Positions 8,863 to 22,400 of a DNA stretch of 64,000 bases are shown piece after piece (position 1 is the stretch's first letter; each line of letters starts with the position of its first letter). A program made the position numbers and the translations under genes. The notes under the pieces are model-generated. The model worked only from the letters and a program-made list of their open reading frames with translations. It ran no database searches and was not told the DNA's origin. Where the stretch lies: contig SCFE01000008.1 of the NCBI GenBank assembly GCA_004352715.1, forward strand, positions 1,124,453 through 1,188,452. Direction: 5' to 3'. The DNA is from Hofstenia miamia. Its lineage: Eukaryota; Xenacoelomorpha; Acoela.

Positions 8863-11800
8863 CTAAACAAATCATCGAAATACATGTACGGATCATAAAG
8901 TGACATAATGTTGATTATAACAATTGTCTAAAAAATATTCTACATATCTACCCATCTAAAAGATGATAGAGAAATGTAAGCAAAAAAAACTTCAGCAAAT
9001 TGAACTTTAGGGTGTCCACACATTAACCTTTACCAATTTCTAGGCCGAATATGAAGCATGCAAAGTTTTTGTGAGAATTTTATATGAGCTTAACGATGTC
9101 TCGATACAAGCACAATCAATCACTGGCAGCGTATTGAGCACAATGCTCATATGGACTTGATAACCGAAACTGATCACTGACTGCGATAATTTTGAAAAAA
9201 TAAAAAGATTGTCCTAGACAGTTCCTTTCAAACGACAAAATGATCATATTATTTTATTAAACTTGGCGAAAATGTGGATGATACTCAGGCAAAAACTGTT
9301 AGCCTAATGCAACATATCTTCTTGAAAAAGCGATGAGTGTTCAGCAAATCACTGAATGGTACACCAGAAGAAGGATCAAACATTTTGGAAGCGCACTAGT
9401 AAGCAGGCCGCTTTCAACATGTATCAATGAAGTACTAATTTAAAAATAAATGAGTTGATACTGACTTCTGAACGATATTTGAAAGATAAAAAGTTTGAAA
9501 AAGAGCCTCTCACTGGAAAATGCGCTAGCTACATGCTAGCAAAACGCTAGCAAGGTTATGCTAAGGACAGCTAGGTTACAAATATTTTAAAATTTATTGG
9601 AATTATTATCATTTTTGGAAAATTCAACATATATACACTATAAGATTATTATTTTTAATCTAGAAAATTTAATATTTTATAATATACGAAGTGTTCACTT
9701 CACTAACACTAGCGTTTTTCTAGCTTATTAACGCTAGTGGCCAGATGCCATCTTTGAATGGAAACTGAATTGCAGGGTAGCTGTAAAAATGCTAGAATAA
9801 TAGCTTGACTACACTTGTGTAATTATTTATGCAACTAACTTGATATTTTTACAAAGGATAGTTAATCTAATAAAATTGTATGCATAAACTATTGTATAAT
9901 TGATTTCAGAAGGCATTTGCATATAAAACAGCGTTATTTATTTTCTACAAAATCCAATGGTTTTCATCTCTATTATTATTTTAATTATTTACATTTGGCA
10001 TAAATGTTTCCATTATAAAATTTGTTTGTAGTAAGTATCAGTAAACTTCTGCGATCAATTTTTGCAAATATTCAATTAACATATTAGTTTTTGTAGCTAA
10101 TGTTTATTTGAAAGTAATCTAAACAATTTGTTTCCAAGGATTCAATGTTTTGTTTTTATTTTTCTAGCAACATTCTATACATTTTATTATTTTTTCTTTA
10201 TTAAAACAGCATTTATAATTACATTTAGAAATATTGTATTACTAAATTTAATAACAACGCAGTGGGACATTTGTAATTTTTAAAAATTATAGAGCTCTTC
10301 TGAAGTGAATGATATAAAATTGTAAAGTTTTATCTTGTGCTGAAATTGCCAAATCATCGTTAATAAATCGATAGTGTTGCAAATAATTATCTCTTGGGAA
10401 GCGCAACGTTTATTCATTATATTAATTAGTCACTTACTATTAGTATGAATATTGAATCATCAATGTGTCAGCAAACGTGTATTTTACTTGAATTTATATT
10501 TACCAAAATTTTAAAATTTTATTATTTCTATAGTCAGAATATCTGTTATTGGCAATTATTGGTATTATTGGTTTGTTCAATACGTATGTGTATCTAAATT
10601 ATCATATTAGATATTACCTCTATGTTGCATGCACGAATTATACGCGATGTAAAACATTTGACATGCTCAAATCACAAGCTTTCACTTCTAAGCAGAGTGT
10701 TGTTCACCAGCGAAAGTGAAAACCGATAATGACGGATTGAAAACGGTTATGTTTTTCCGTTATTGATCGGGTATCTTTATTAAAATATTTTAAATCATAC
10801 TAAATGATTTTTAAAAGGGGCATCTTCAGCTCCAAACTTAAGCAACAGAAGTTCTGGAGAGTTTCAACCGTTTTTGAGTCGGAGAATTTGGAATGACAAA
10901 TTCTTGCTGGCTGCCGTACTGACAGTGCACCAGCAATGTTGGGTGCTATTCGGGCTTCTAAGCTTCTATAAAGAACCAAGATCCAAGAAGATAAGGCGTT
11001 CACTTCATTGTGCGTTATACAACTACTTTAAGAGCGGAGGAATGAATAATTCCAAAATGGGCAAAGAAGGAATATAACAAAATAGGTTGAGAATGATTGA
11101 TCTATATGATGTTAATAGATATTTACACACACTTGATTCTATTTTCGTGTATTACTATCTGTTTCTATATTCGAATAGGAAATAGGGAATAAATTTTATG
11201 CATCATCACTTATAGAAATATGAACTATTATTCGAAAAGACGCCGTGCAATAAATTCTATGAATGTTGACTTTCAAGAAGAGTCCTTTGAAGAATGTGAA
11301 AATACAGAATTTCTCGAAACAGATTTCTTAAGTAGTTTTGAAGAAGACATTCGTTTGATAGTGATGTACAAAATTTTGATTTTAGTTCTACAACTTCTAA
11401 TGCACCAAGTAAAGAAGATTCTGATAAACTAGAGGTATTAATTTTGTATTTAACCTAAAACATTTAAACTCAACTGTAATTTAACCAGTTCAATTGTTTG
11501 CTGCGCATGTTGTTACGTTATGTTTTTGTGTTATGCACAATGTCTTTTCTATTAGTTTATTGTTATGCTACTTATTTTTAGGATCCACTGACGTTGTCAC
11601 AAGAACTATATATGTTTTGTCCTTTTCAACATTAGTCGCTGTGGAATGATATATTTGCTAGATATCTTAAAGCGTCACAAATTTATGGGTACTCCTGATA
11701 CTTTCTACATTCTACAAAAAGAAGAAGGAAAAAAATTACCTCTGGTATGACTTAATAATAAAGAGGGAAAGTTTTGTTACCTGAGTATTTCAGAAAATTT

Positions 11801-13421
11801 GAAATATCTACTTTCCAAAGGTTTTCCTTCCAGAGATAAGAGGGACTTATTAATTCACATAAGCATAGATGGACTGCCCCTGTTTAAGTCCTCTTCGGTG
11901 ACACTATGGCGAATATTAATGAAAGTCATGTATTCAACATATTGTCATATTTCGCCTCTCGGCGTATTTTGTGGTGTTGGAAAGCCAAATCTCGATAATT
12001 TCATAAGTGATATTTCAAAGGAAATTAAGCTGCTTTCAAACGATTTTTCAATTGATGGCGTATTCATCATATTAAAAGATGTCACGTTTATTTGTGATGC
12101 TCCTGCACGTGCATTTGTTCAAGGTTTGAAGTTTATTTATTGAAAACTAACCCTATAGTTATTTTTTGGCTATATAATAAATTTTAATTAATATTTGAAT
12201 TTATTCAACATGGTGGATACAATGGACGCGGATATTGTCGCGTTATTGGCGAATATTCGTCCGAATACCGACATGTTTTCTACCCAGGGATTGATCAACA
12301 ACTGAGGAATGATAATTCATATAATCGTTTGAGGAACACAACCAACTTCATAACAGTCCACTTCTTGGTGTTGTTCCTTTTTGTCATCTTTCCCGCCAAA
12401 ATCTATGCACTTAGTTTGCATTGGAATCGTTAAACGAATGTTTTTTTTATCAACAAAAGGATTGAGACTTCGGTGTCGCTTAAATTCAAGGCTTCTAAGG
12501 CTTCTAAGGATTCTAAAATTTTGGCAATTTTCCAGCATTTTGCCAAAAGAATTCCACCGCAAACTACGAAAGATTTCTCATTTAGGTTATTATAAAGCAA
12601 CTGAGTTAAGATGCTTCCTTTTGTATTTTGCTCCTTATGGATTAAAATCGGTTTTGCCGGAAGATGAATACCATCATTTCATGCTAATTCATTTTGCGAT
12701 TTATACAATGCTATCCACTCAGAACATTTCTCATCCCTAATATTCGATATTGCATAAATAAGTTTATTGCTGGAGTTAGCACGCTTTTTCACCCTTCATG
12801 TGCAGTATATAATATCCATGCTCTTGAAAATCTTCCTAACTACATCGAACGTCTTGGAATACTGGACAATTTTTCGGCATTTCCATATGAAAATTTCCTA
12901 AGTCTATTGAAGAAAAGAATAAAATCTGGTAACTGCGTTTTTGAGCAGTGTAAAAATCTATATACTTTACGGACGCTGTATGGTAATGTTAAGAAATCTG
13001 AATTATTTTATTCAGAAAAAGAACCGAAAATTTTTTGCAAAACAGATCAAGGCATTGCAAAAGCTTCTTCTGTTTCTATATCCCTTTGTTAATCCTTCTC
13101 TCTCAATGTAGTTTGTGTATTTTTTGGAAGTATATAGTATTCATGTTTGTATCCTAAACTTTAAGTTGCTTTATGTAATATATATAAATTTCAAAAGAAG
13201 TTATTTTTGAATTTTATTATAGTTATTATTTTTCTTCAAAATTTAATGGGTATCTAATTTTTAGAATGCGCTTTGTAGTATGCTTTCCGGTAGATTCCAC
13301 TGAAATCGAAGCTGACTTTGAGAAGTGATACATGAAACTTTAAAAACGAAAGAGGATTGGGCGAACTTTTGCTTTAATGATAGCAATCTCATTCCCGTCC
13401 ATGTTTATTATTTCATAGCTA

Positions 13422-13452
<31 letters not shown>

Positions 13453-16400
13453 NGAGCACCTCCCGTATCCGCGGGTAGTATATTTCATCGTACCCTTGCG
13501 TAGCGCATTTCTATTATAATTATTACTTTTTATTAATAGTTGCTTTAGGTTGCGTATTATGGATCCTTATTTACAAATAAACGTACATGATGTTGACACG
13601 ACTGTTGAGAACTGCACAACTCTCATTAGAGAAAAAAATGCGGAGTAACAAAATTAATGAAATTTGTTAAAAATCGTATCCTTCGTAACAAGCGCTCCCG
13701 TTTTTCTCACAATTTTCCACCATGGACCAGGACAGTGAAAATGATATCATAGCAAGAGCTTCTTGTCCATCGCTTCAAGTGACCCCCGCTGCTGCTAAGT
13801 CCAGTTTAGCAATCCCCACCTCCGCTAATTGAAACACCAATGACATCCAATATCAACGTTCAAACAGCAAAGCAGGTCGCTTGCAAACCACCTTCCTCAT
13901 AACATCAGTCATTTAAGCCCGTATTTGATATGTTGGAAAGAAATAAAATACAGCCGGGTATACATAAAATTTTTTTCTTGTTAAAACATGTAAAAATCTT
14001 CAATGAATCGATACATAAAATATTTTCAATGAAGCTTTTTAAGTAACAAGTTTTTTTTATCTAGAAATGGCTACTCATAAGAAATATAAGCGCATTTGCC
14101 AGCATCGATTCCTTTTTTTAAAGTTGAATGTACATTACTTAACAGATTTACATTTAGGAACTCTTGAGAATCTGCGTTTCAAATGCAACTGTGCATGTAC
14201 AGGAAAGTGTGCAAGAGGATATAAGAGTACTCAGAGAGATTGTTGTGGGAAATAGCTCTGTACGACATACCAATAATGAAAACGGTGGAGAACTTCAAAA
14301 TGATTTCATCATTTAACTTAAACGCCTTTGATGAATCTGTTTATGCAAATGCAGTAAGTTTCTAAATGCATGGATTGAAAATGTAGGGCTGTTTAATGAA
14401 TTGATTGTTAACTTTCAATTAACAGTTATTGTCCAATGCGCTTGCATTACTCAGACCTTTCAATGTGTTAGATTTGTTTTGTTCGAAATCAGGCGAGAAT
14501 GTTAATATAGCCAAACGTACTATTTGCGCGTTAATCAGCAAAAAACTGCTATACCTTATAAATTTCAAGGGATTCGATGGCAAATTTCAATTTAATGGTA
14601 CTTCCTTAGAAAAGATATGGAAAAGTTAGTAAATCAATAATTTTTCGAATAATGTTTATTTTAATTCTTAATGCAAATTCGACTTAACGCAAATAAAATT
14701 ATTAATAATTCATCGATTTCATGTGACGGTACATAAATAATGTCCAGATTTCGAATATATTAAATTTAAACACATCCATATATATATATATATATGTATA
14801 TATACAGTCTGTTTCATATTAGTTCTCACACTGAGAAAATTTCAATTTTTAATGTTTAAATTTTCAGTAGCTTTTTTGCAACTTAACTGCATAAAGCCAC
14901 AACTTTCCTTACAACTTCCTACACTTATCATTTCAAACTATCATTAAAATTTAGAAATATTAAATGCAATAACACCTCACTCAGCATGGTTTAAAGAAAA
15001 ACTATTGTTTACATTACAAGCTTAAACGCTGCCAATTCAGTATGGTGAATTCCAATGTGCATGGGCAAGCTTATGCTTTGCAGTATTACTTCAAACTATC
15101 AATAGTACCTCTAACACTCTACCATTACACAGATTAGTGATATCGAATTGAATTAGAGCTACAATCAGCAGCTGTATAGAACCCATTGGTTATCACGAGG
15201 AAAGGATACATCACCACTCAAACTGACCGAAATTCGAACTCTTTTGCGAAATACAGATTTATCACATCGTGAGATAGCCAAAAGAGTAAATATTAGCAAT
15301 TTCACAGTGTCCAAGATTGCTAACGAAAGTCCGAATGTCACTAACAGAAGCCAGAGAAGAGGTCATTGTGGCAGAAAAAGGAAGACAACTGAAGCGAACA
15401 AGCGTTTTCTGAAGGGTGAAATAAGGAGAAATTATGGAACAACTACTGCAAAGTCACGGAAGAGTCTAGAAGATGCTGGAACAAGTGTCAGTCGTACAAC
15501 AGTCTGGCGCCGGTTGAAGTAGATGGACTGCAAATCACTGAAGCCCAGAAGAGTCCCATTACTGAATCATGCAATGAAGTGTAAGCGATTAGAATTTGCA
15601 AGGAACTTCCAACATTTGACACTTGAAGATTGGAAAAAGGTAAATTTTAAATAAATTATTAATTTAAACTTCAATAACATATTTCCTTATCTAAATTGTG
15701 CGTTTTATTATTGATGTTATTAAAGTGCTTAAATTAATATTCTTTATATTTAGGTGGCATTCAGTGATGAATCTTCCTTTGAATGCTCAAGCATCAATCC
15801 TCTCAGTGTTTGGACGTCACCCCAAACTCCAAGGCCAGTATATCAAAAGGTCAAGCACCCGGTCAAAGTGATGGTCTGGTCAATTATGAGCAGTCAGGGA
15901 ACCAGAAGAATACATATTTGTTCAATGAATCAACACCAGTACTTGAGAGTCCTCCAGAATTGTGTGCAGCCTCAGATGAATGATTGGCAGCAGTCTGGTG
16001 TTCAAACATACATGCATGACTCGGCACCTTGCCACAAAGCCAAAATCTGCACTCAGTATCTCTCCCAGAAAGATATCCGTGTTGCCATGGCCTGGTAGCT
16101 CACCAGATTTGAACCCTATAGAGACACTGTGAGCTATTGTCAAAAAACGACTCTCTGAGCGTGATATTTCTACTAGAGATGATTTAATTGATGCAATAAT
16201 TCATATTTGGAATAGAGACACCGCATAGAATCCAAGCTGTGATAGATGCCAAAGGTGGACATACTAAATTCTAGCTCTTAAGATCATTCGTTGTACATAA
16301 ATACGGTATTATCTAACCTGAATTCATTGTAAATATAGTTGTTCTGTGAATTTAAATAGATTTTTGTTGTATTATTGATTTATTTTCATTTAGAATGATT

Positions 16401-19400
16401 TTAATATGTAAAAATGTGAAATTTCGAAAGTGTGAGAACTAATATGAAACAGACTGTATATATATATATATATATATATATATGCATACATTGGTTTCAT
16501 TGAACAATGCATAAACTGGGGATTCTATTATAAGGTGATTTCTTACATCTCTTTTCCGAATATTAACGATTTTGTTTACTAAGGCAGAATGGTTTTGTGA
16601 TTAAACTAAGAAATCAGTACAAATTATTTATTGCGAGTTTATACTGCCCACAGCAATAATATTTATTATATTATTAAAGTGTGGTATTATATTATGAGTG
16701 ATATATTTTTGATAAATATTCTATTTTAGATGCAATTTTACGCAGATTTCCGAATGCGGATTTATGCAACTCGCAAAAAGCTATTATAACAAAATTCAAG
16801 TCATCTGCAGATGCTTTTAGGAAGACACCAAATTCCACACCACTTTCAAGGAAATCCCGGAAACTGCGAGAGGACAGTGACTAATTTATTATGGTATATT
16901 TGTTATGTTTTTTCAATTAAAGTTTACCTTTCATTTTTCATGTAGCGCATTATGAATTCAGTGGACAGACGTGTTTGTGCTCAAAATGTACATGAGTTTA
17001 TGGTCTTTCTAATCATGCAATTTTTGTTTATACCGTCCTCTTCTATCAACCCAAAAATGGAGTACAACATAACCAATCCCAAATGTGAGCTGTATTAGAG
17101 TTGTTCCCCAATTTGGTATAAAAGACTGTAACTTTTGGTTATAGTTTATGTGTGCTGTTTATCTTAGGTTAAACAATTATATACAATATGAGACGTCAAC
17201 TAAATGCTGAAATAAGTAACCGCGTGCTTGGTAAGCGTCAGACAGGAGCGAAACAAGGAGCCATTGCAGCCAATCTGTCAGGGTGCAGTGTCCAAAATAC
17301 TGAAGCGGTACAGGCAGACCGGTGTCCTCACGCCAAGACCCAGATCTGGACGACTCCGAAAGACCACTGTACGTGAGGATCGTTATCTGTAACGGTTGTG
17401 TCGTAATGGTCGAACAAAGACTTCCGCCAGGCTTCGAGCAGACTGGGTACGCTTTACAAATACCTCTGTTAGTAACCGTTTGGTTCGACTTAGACTTTTG
17501 AATGCTGGGTATTTGTCACGAAGACCTCTGAGGACGCCTCTACTACAAAGACGACATCGCCAAGCACGTTTAAGGTGGGCTAGGGTACACAAGAACTGGC
17601 AAGTACAACACTGGCAGCACGTTGTATTCAGTGACGAGTCAAGATTTTTAGTTTACCGTCAAGATGGCCGCGTGAAAGTTCGTCGTCAGATTCACGAAAC
17701 CTTACACAAAGCCTGCATACTACCCAGAGTCCAGGCTGTAGGCGATGGGGTAACTGTCTGGAGTGCTTTCCACAGTGATAGCAAGTCTGACCTGCACATA
17801 GTGGAGGGAAACCTCAACCAGCACCAGTATCGGCGAATTTTGGAAACCAAAATGTTACCATTTGCCAGACAACATTTTAGAGTAAACTTTATATACGAAG
17901 ATGAAAACACTACCCCTTATAGAACATGAGTGATACAGGATTATCTGAAAGAGGAGGATGTGGAGCATATGGAGTGGCCTGCCATGTTGCCGGATATGAA
18001 CCTGTGGGCGGAAGTTTCTTGTGAATTGAACAACATAAACATTATCCCAACAAATGTAGCCGAACTGAGACAGGCNGGCTAGAGTACACAGGAACTTGCA
18101 AGTACAACACTGGCAGCACGTTGTATTCAGTGACGAGTCAAGATTTTTAGTTTACCGTCAAGATGGCCGCGTGAAAGTTCGTCGTCAGATTCACGAAACC
18201 TTACACAAAGCCTGCATACTACCCAGAGTCCAGGCTGTAGGCGATGGGGTAACTGTCTGGAGTGCTTTCCACAGTGATAGCAAGTCTGACCTGCACATAG
18301 TGGAGGGAAACCTCAACCAGCACCAGTATCGGCGAATTTTGGAAACCAAAATGTTACCATTTGCCAGACAACATTTTAGAGTAAACTTTATATACGAAGA
18401 TGAAAACACTACCCCTTATAGAACATGAGTGATACAGGATTATCTGAAAGAGGAGGATGTGGAGCATATGGAGTGGCCTGCCATGTTGCCGGATATGAAC
18501 CTGTGGGCGGAAGTTTCTTGTGAATTGAACAACATAAACATTATCCCAACAAATGTAGCCGAACTGAGACAGGCTGTGGTGAATTGTTGACAGGATATAC
18601 CGGATTAAACTAACTACCCTTGTTCCCACGACGTGTACGTACTCTACTTAATGCCAGAGGTGGAGATACGAAGTATTGAACACACTAAGTAAATGATAAT
18701 GATTTATATTTTATAATTCTGCCGCGTGAATAAAGTGTGGTGAAATTTAAATTCTTTAATAGTCCTTAATTGTTGGCTGTGTATGAACGAGCTCATAACC
18801 AATTTTCAATGGTTTTCGTATTATCACGTGAAAGGCATACACAAATATTTTTTAATCAATATAAATATTGGCTAAGATAAAAAAGATACTGTGTTAATTG
18901 ATTCGATTGACTAAGCGCATAAAATACGTAATATGGAAACATCAGACCATTCTGTACGAATAATTTAGAATAAATTTGGAAATATTCCAAACTTTTTGCC
19001 ATGCCTGTATATTTTTATCAAAATTTGGAAAAGTTTGATCAATATATGTATTTTTTGCCAATTAGTTTATATAATGAATAATTCAAAGTACAATCTATAT
19101 TGTAACATCATTAATACATTAGCACACCTTAGCTAAAATGTTGTTTGAAATACGCTAGCTAATGCTAGCGTAAAATACGCCAGAGTCTCCTAGCGTAAAT
19201 AAGTTTGCAAAATACGCTAGCTTACGCAAGCTAAAGAAGCTAGACATACGCTAGCTTTACGATAGCATATTTTCCAGTAGGTTATTCTTACAGACTTTAA
19301 AAGTATTGTAATCAAATACATTTTGTAAATGTGTTTATATAATTGTGATTTTTCCAAGATGCGAACTCGCACGGCATTGCAATAATTGGAAATGACTGCT

Positions 19401-22400
19401 GAATATACATGTATATTTAATAGGTGAAAACTAAAATAAATAATTTATCAATTAAATAACTTACTTTTCGTATTGTGTTAATCCATCGCAGATATGCTTT
19501 GCAACACAGGAATACAAACTAATCAATTCTTCATGTTTGGAAGAAACTTGGGCATTACCTAAATCCATAGTATGAAACAAGCACTAGAGGTTTGTTTATA
19601 AAGCAGACAATTGAATTGAAGCTCATAAACAAGTAAAATACAAAACCTACTTGATTCTGGAGGAAATACAGTCATTATTTTTGTAAATAGTGCATGTAAA
19701 GCCTTCAAAACTTTACTGTTCTTGTTTGCCATACAGACGGTAAGCCCGCGTTGTAGAACTTTAATATTTTGAAGAATAACTTCATTACTCTAAACGGAAC
19801 ACGATAATTACTGTAAGTTACATATCGAAAACTTGCCATATTCTCGAATAAAAATAATAAGACGTCCAATGCAGTAGCTGTGTTGGTAAGGTTTGCATTG
19901 CCTTGATCAGTAGAAAGAAGCAATTTATCTAACCAGGCCAATTTTAATTCGGCCTTCAACCATACTCCAGGCTTATACACCATTTTCAATAAATTTACAC
20001 TTTTCTTGGATAACATGTCACCGGAAGGGGTAATTGGATTAGTTTGGTTGCAAAGGTTAATCTAAATAAAGACTATGAAATACACAGTTGGACTCCGGAC
20101 ATTGATTAACAATAGAAGCATGTCAGTTAGCTTTGCATACCACAGAGCAAGCGATTCGAATCAAGAAATTCACGACCGAATCAATTTTATGCTTCTCCGA
20201 AGTGCTATCAGTGGGGTTAACTTCTAGCCGTTGTCGTTTAGCATCTATTTCTTCAGCGGAGTCATTCTAGAGTGAAGTGTTGAGTTTGAAAAGAGAAATA
20301 TTCACTTACTGCTTGCTCCTTAATCTTCTGTAGCTCCCATTTTATCATCACCTCAACCAATTCGACAGCTAACTTCTTCTGTTCGACAGTGGCACTTGTT
20401 GTGAATCCCAGTCTCTGAATGGACGTGAGGATTTGATGTGTTAGCTGGGTGTGCACGGGATAATAGATTTTGTATTGCTTCACAATTAGCTGTCTAAATA
20501 TCGATATTATACTTGTTGAAATTAGATTTGCTAGTATATGCTTTATGATAGAAAAAATTGCATACAGAATATGGGTAAGTTGTTGCACAGTATGGCCTTC
20601 TTCTAAAATTATTTTCTTAGTCCAATGGGCTAACATAGCGTTGCCATCTTCCATACGAGTAGGCATTGCCGGTGTAAGTATATCTAAGGCTTGTCGTACA
20701 ACATGCCGCGCTTCAACTGCATATGCCTTTAGGAGACTATAAAACACCTAAAGTACAAAAACCGATTGGTTTTAACAATATTCCATTAGTATTAAGTACC
20801 TGAAGAACTATTTTCTTGTGGATTGCAAATTTGGCAATGATGTGTGACAAGAGCAAATGTCCATGATACTTTGCACTTGGATCAACACAAGTTTTTGGTA
20901 AAAGACAAGGCCAAGCATACGTCATCAGTCTTTTCAAGCGACTCCCCTGCTTTTTGTTATGTGGTTGATGGATATGAGTAGGTGCATGTTCAACTAACAG
21001 TGATGCAAACTGGAGGAATGATATTCTTAGATAATCCTAAACAGAAAAACAGTAATACATAATATAGATTTAAGAATCATAATTTCAGCAATATGACAGT
21101 CTTCTTAAATCGAGATCAATTAATAGCATATATAAATAAATATATAAAACAAACGAGCTTAAGAGCTAGAATTCGCCAATTCGATAAAAGGAATTGAGAG
21201 CAATTATGTGAATTAACTTACGGACTGATTGGAGACTCGATCAGGATCTATCAATTCGTTTACAAATTTCCCAACAACATTTTCAGGGGAATCGGATTCA
21301 GGATTAGGTGCTTCTCCAATTACCTATAAATCACACCTATTTAAAACCAAACTTACCTGAACTATTAAAGTATTATGGCATAACATAACTAGCAGCAAAA
21401 TTAGGTTTATACAAGTTATTAACAAAATGTGTTTGATCAAGAGACCATCTACACAATTTGTGCTTCACATTAAAAAAGATTGATAATAAACAAGCACTTT
21501 TGCTAAATACTAAATTGCACAACAAAAAGGGTACTAGACAGAAACACTGATGCACACAAATTGAAAACAATTACTTCTGAATAAAACAACGGTTACTGAA
21601 ATGCAGAAAACCGTTGCTAAATCAGATTTGTGAAATAAATTACTCTACGGATGAAGAATTTAAGATATGTGCAAATTTCTTGACCTTTCCCATTTCATAT
21701 GCTTAGATATTCTGGAAGTGACCCCTATTTTGCCCTAAGAGGGATGCACTCAGAATATTTAGAAAAAAGGAGAAGTACAATTTTAGTACCCAACCTGAAT
21801 CAAAGGGGCTTTGTATGGCAACCTGCCAATTGCATGAAAAAGGGTCACTAAAGAAATAACACATATTCCAAAAAATCCTATTACTGGGTCAGTATCTCCA
21901 CTACATGCAAGCAGGTTTGGCCTTCATACAACATCTCTTCAAACTGTACATTCAGCAAAATTAGGGTACAACAGCTCTCAATTTCAGCTACTGAGAGAAA
22001 CTGACAATTATTGTGGGTTATCCATAATTAGACTGGAATCGAAGAGAAATCTTAAGTGAGCAATTGGGAAAAACAGTACTATATCCATGTCTGTATTTGT
22101 GACTTAAATGTAGAGAAAATCTAAGGGCTTATACAAAAGAACAGCTTAAGAATAACAAGTTCTCTAATAACTATTTTAATGATTTGCGAAATCCAGAAAA
22201 TATTGGACACAATCTTGTACATCCAACTGATGAATGAGTGAGTCAACAGCGATAAATCTCAAATCTTCAATACTTCAATAAATTTAGATCTTTCCCATTT
22301 TTCAGAAAAAGTTGCAGAAAGCATATTATATGCAAATCCAATGTCTAACTTTCTATATGGCTGTAAGCCCATGCCAGTAATTGAAGATGTGAGAATATGT

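Larger units (their letters stand above)
9511..19279 (+). mobile_element. Large CACTA/EnSpm-like transposon filling a TRRAP intron
   Basis: The left end at 9511 reads CACTGGAAAATGCGCTAGCT. The reverse complement of the right end (19279 downwards) reads TACTGGAAAATATGCTATCG, 15 of 20 bases identical. Both ends carry clusters of GCTAGC-type motifs (9521-9600, 9705-9745; 19127-19268). Between them are a transposase of the animal EnSpm/CACTA-like type (11220-13092) and a DUF4806-like gene (14429-16884) on the plus strand. No clear 2-3 bp target duplication is seen (TCT versus GGT), fitting an old insertion with the right CACTG mutated to TACTG. Two Tc1-like elements are nested inside. Assigning the two ends to one element is inference from end similarity and shared motifs. 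Confidence 0.7.

Noticed and set aside
8863-8927. Longer version of TRRAP exon 39 using the acceptor at 8928
   Set aside because: It puts the exon out of frame with exon 38; the acceptor at 8863 gives [14 protein letters not shown], aligning with human EKATNANPSQLFGT.
17578-18574. True tandem repeat of a Tc1-like segment
   Set aside because: An N marks the junction and equal-length, near-identical units begin mid-codon; five other loci show the same pattern, so an assembly cause is preferred.
20262-20747. A single 161-codon open frame as one TRRAP exon
   Set aside because: It contains a stop-free 72-bp intron (20494-20565) with GT-AG ends; removing it restores the conserved [15 protein letters not shown] alignment.
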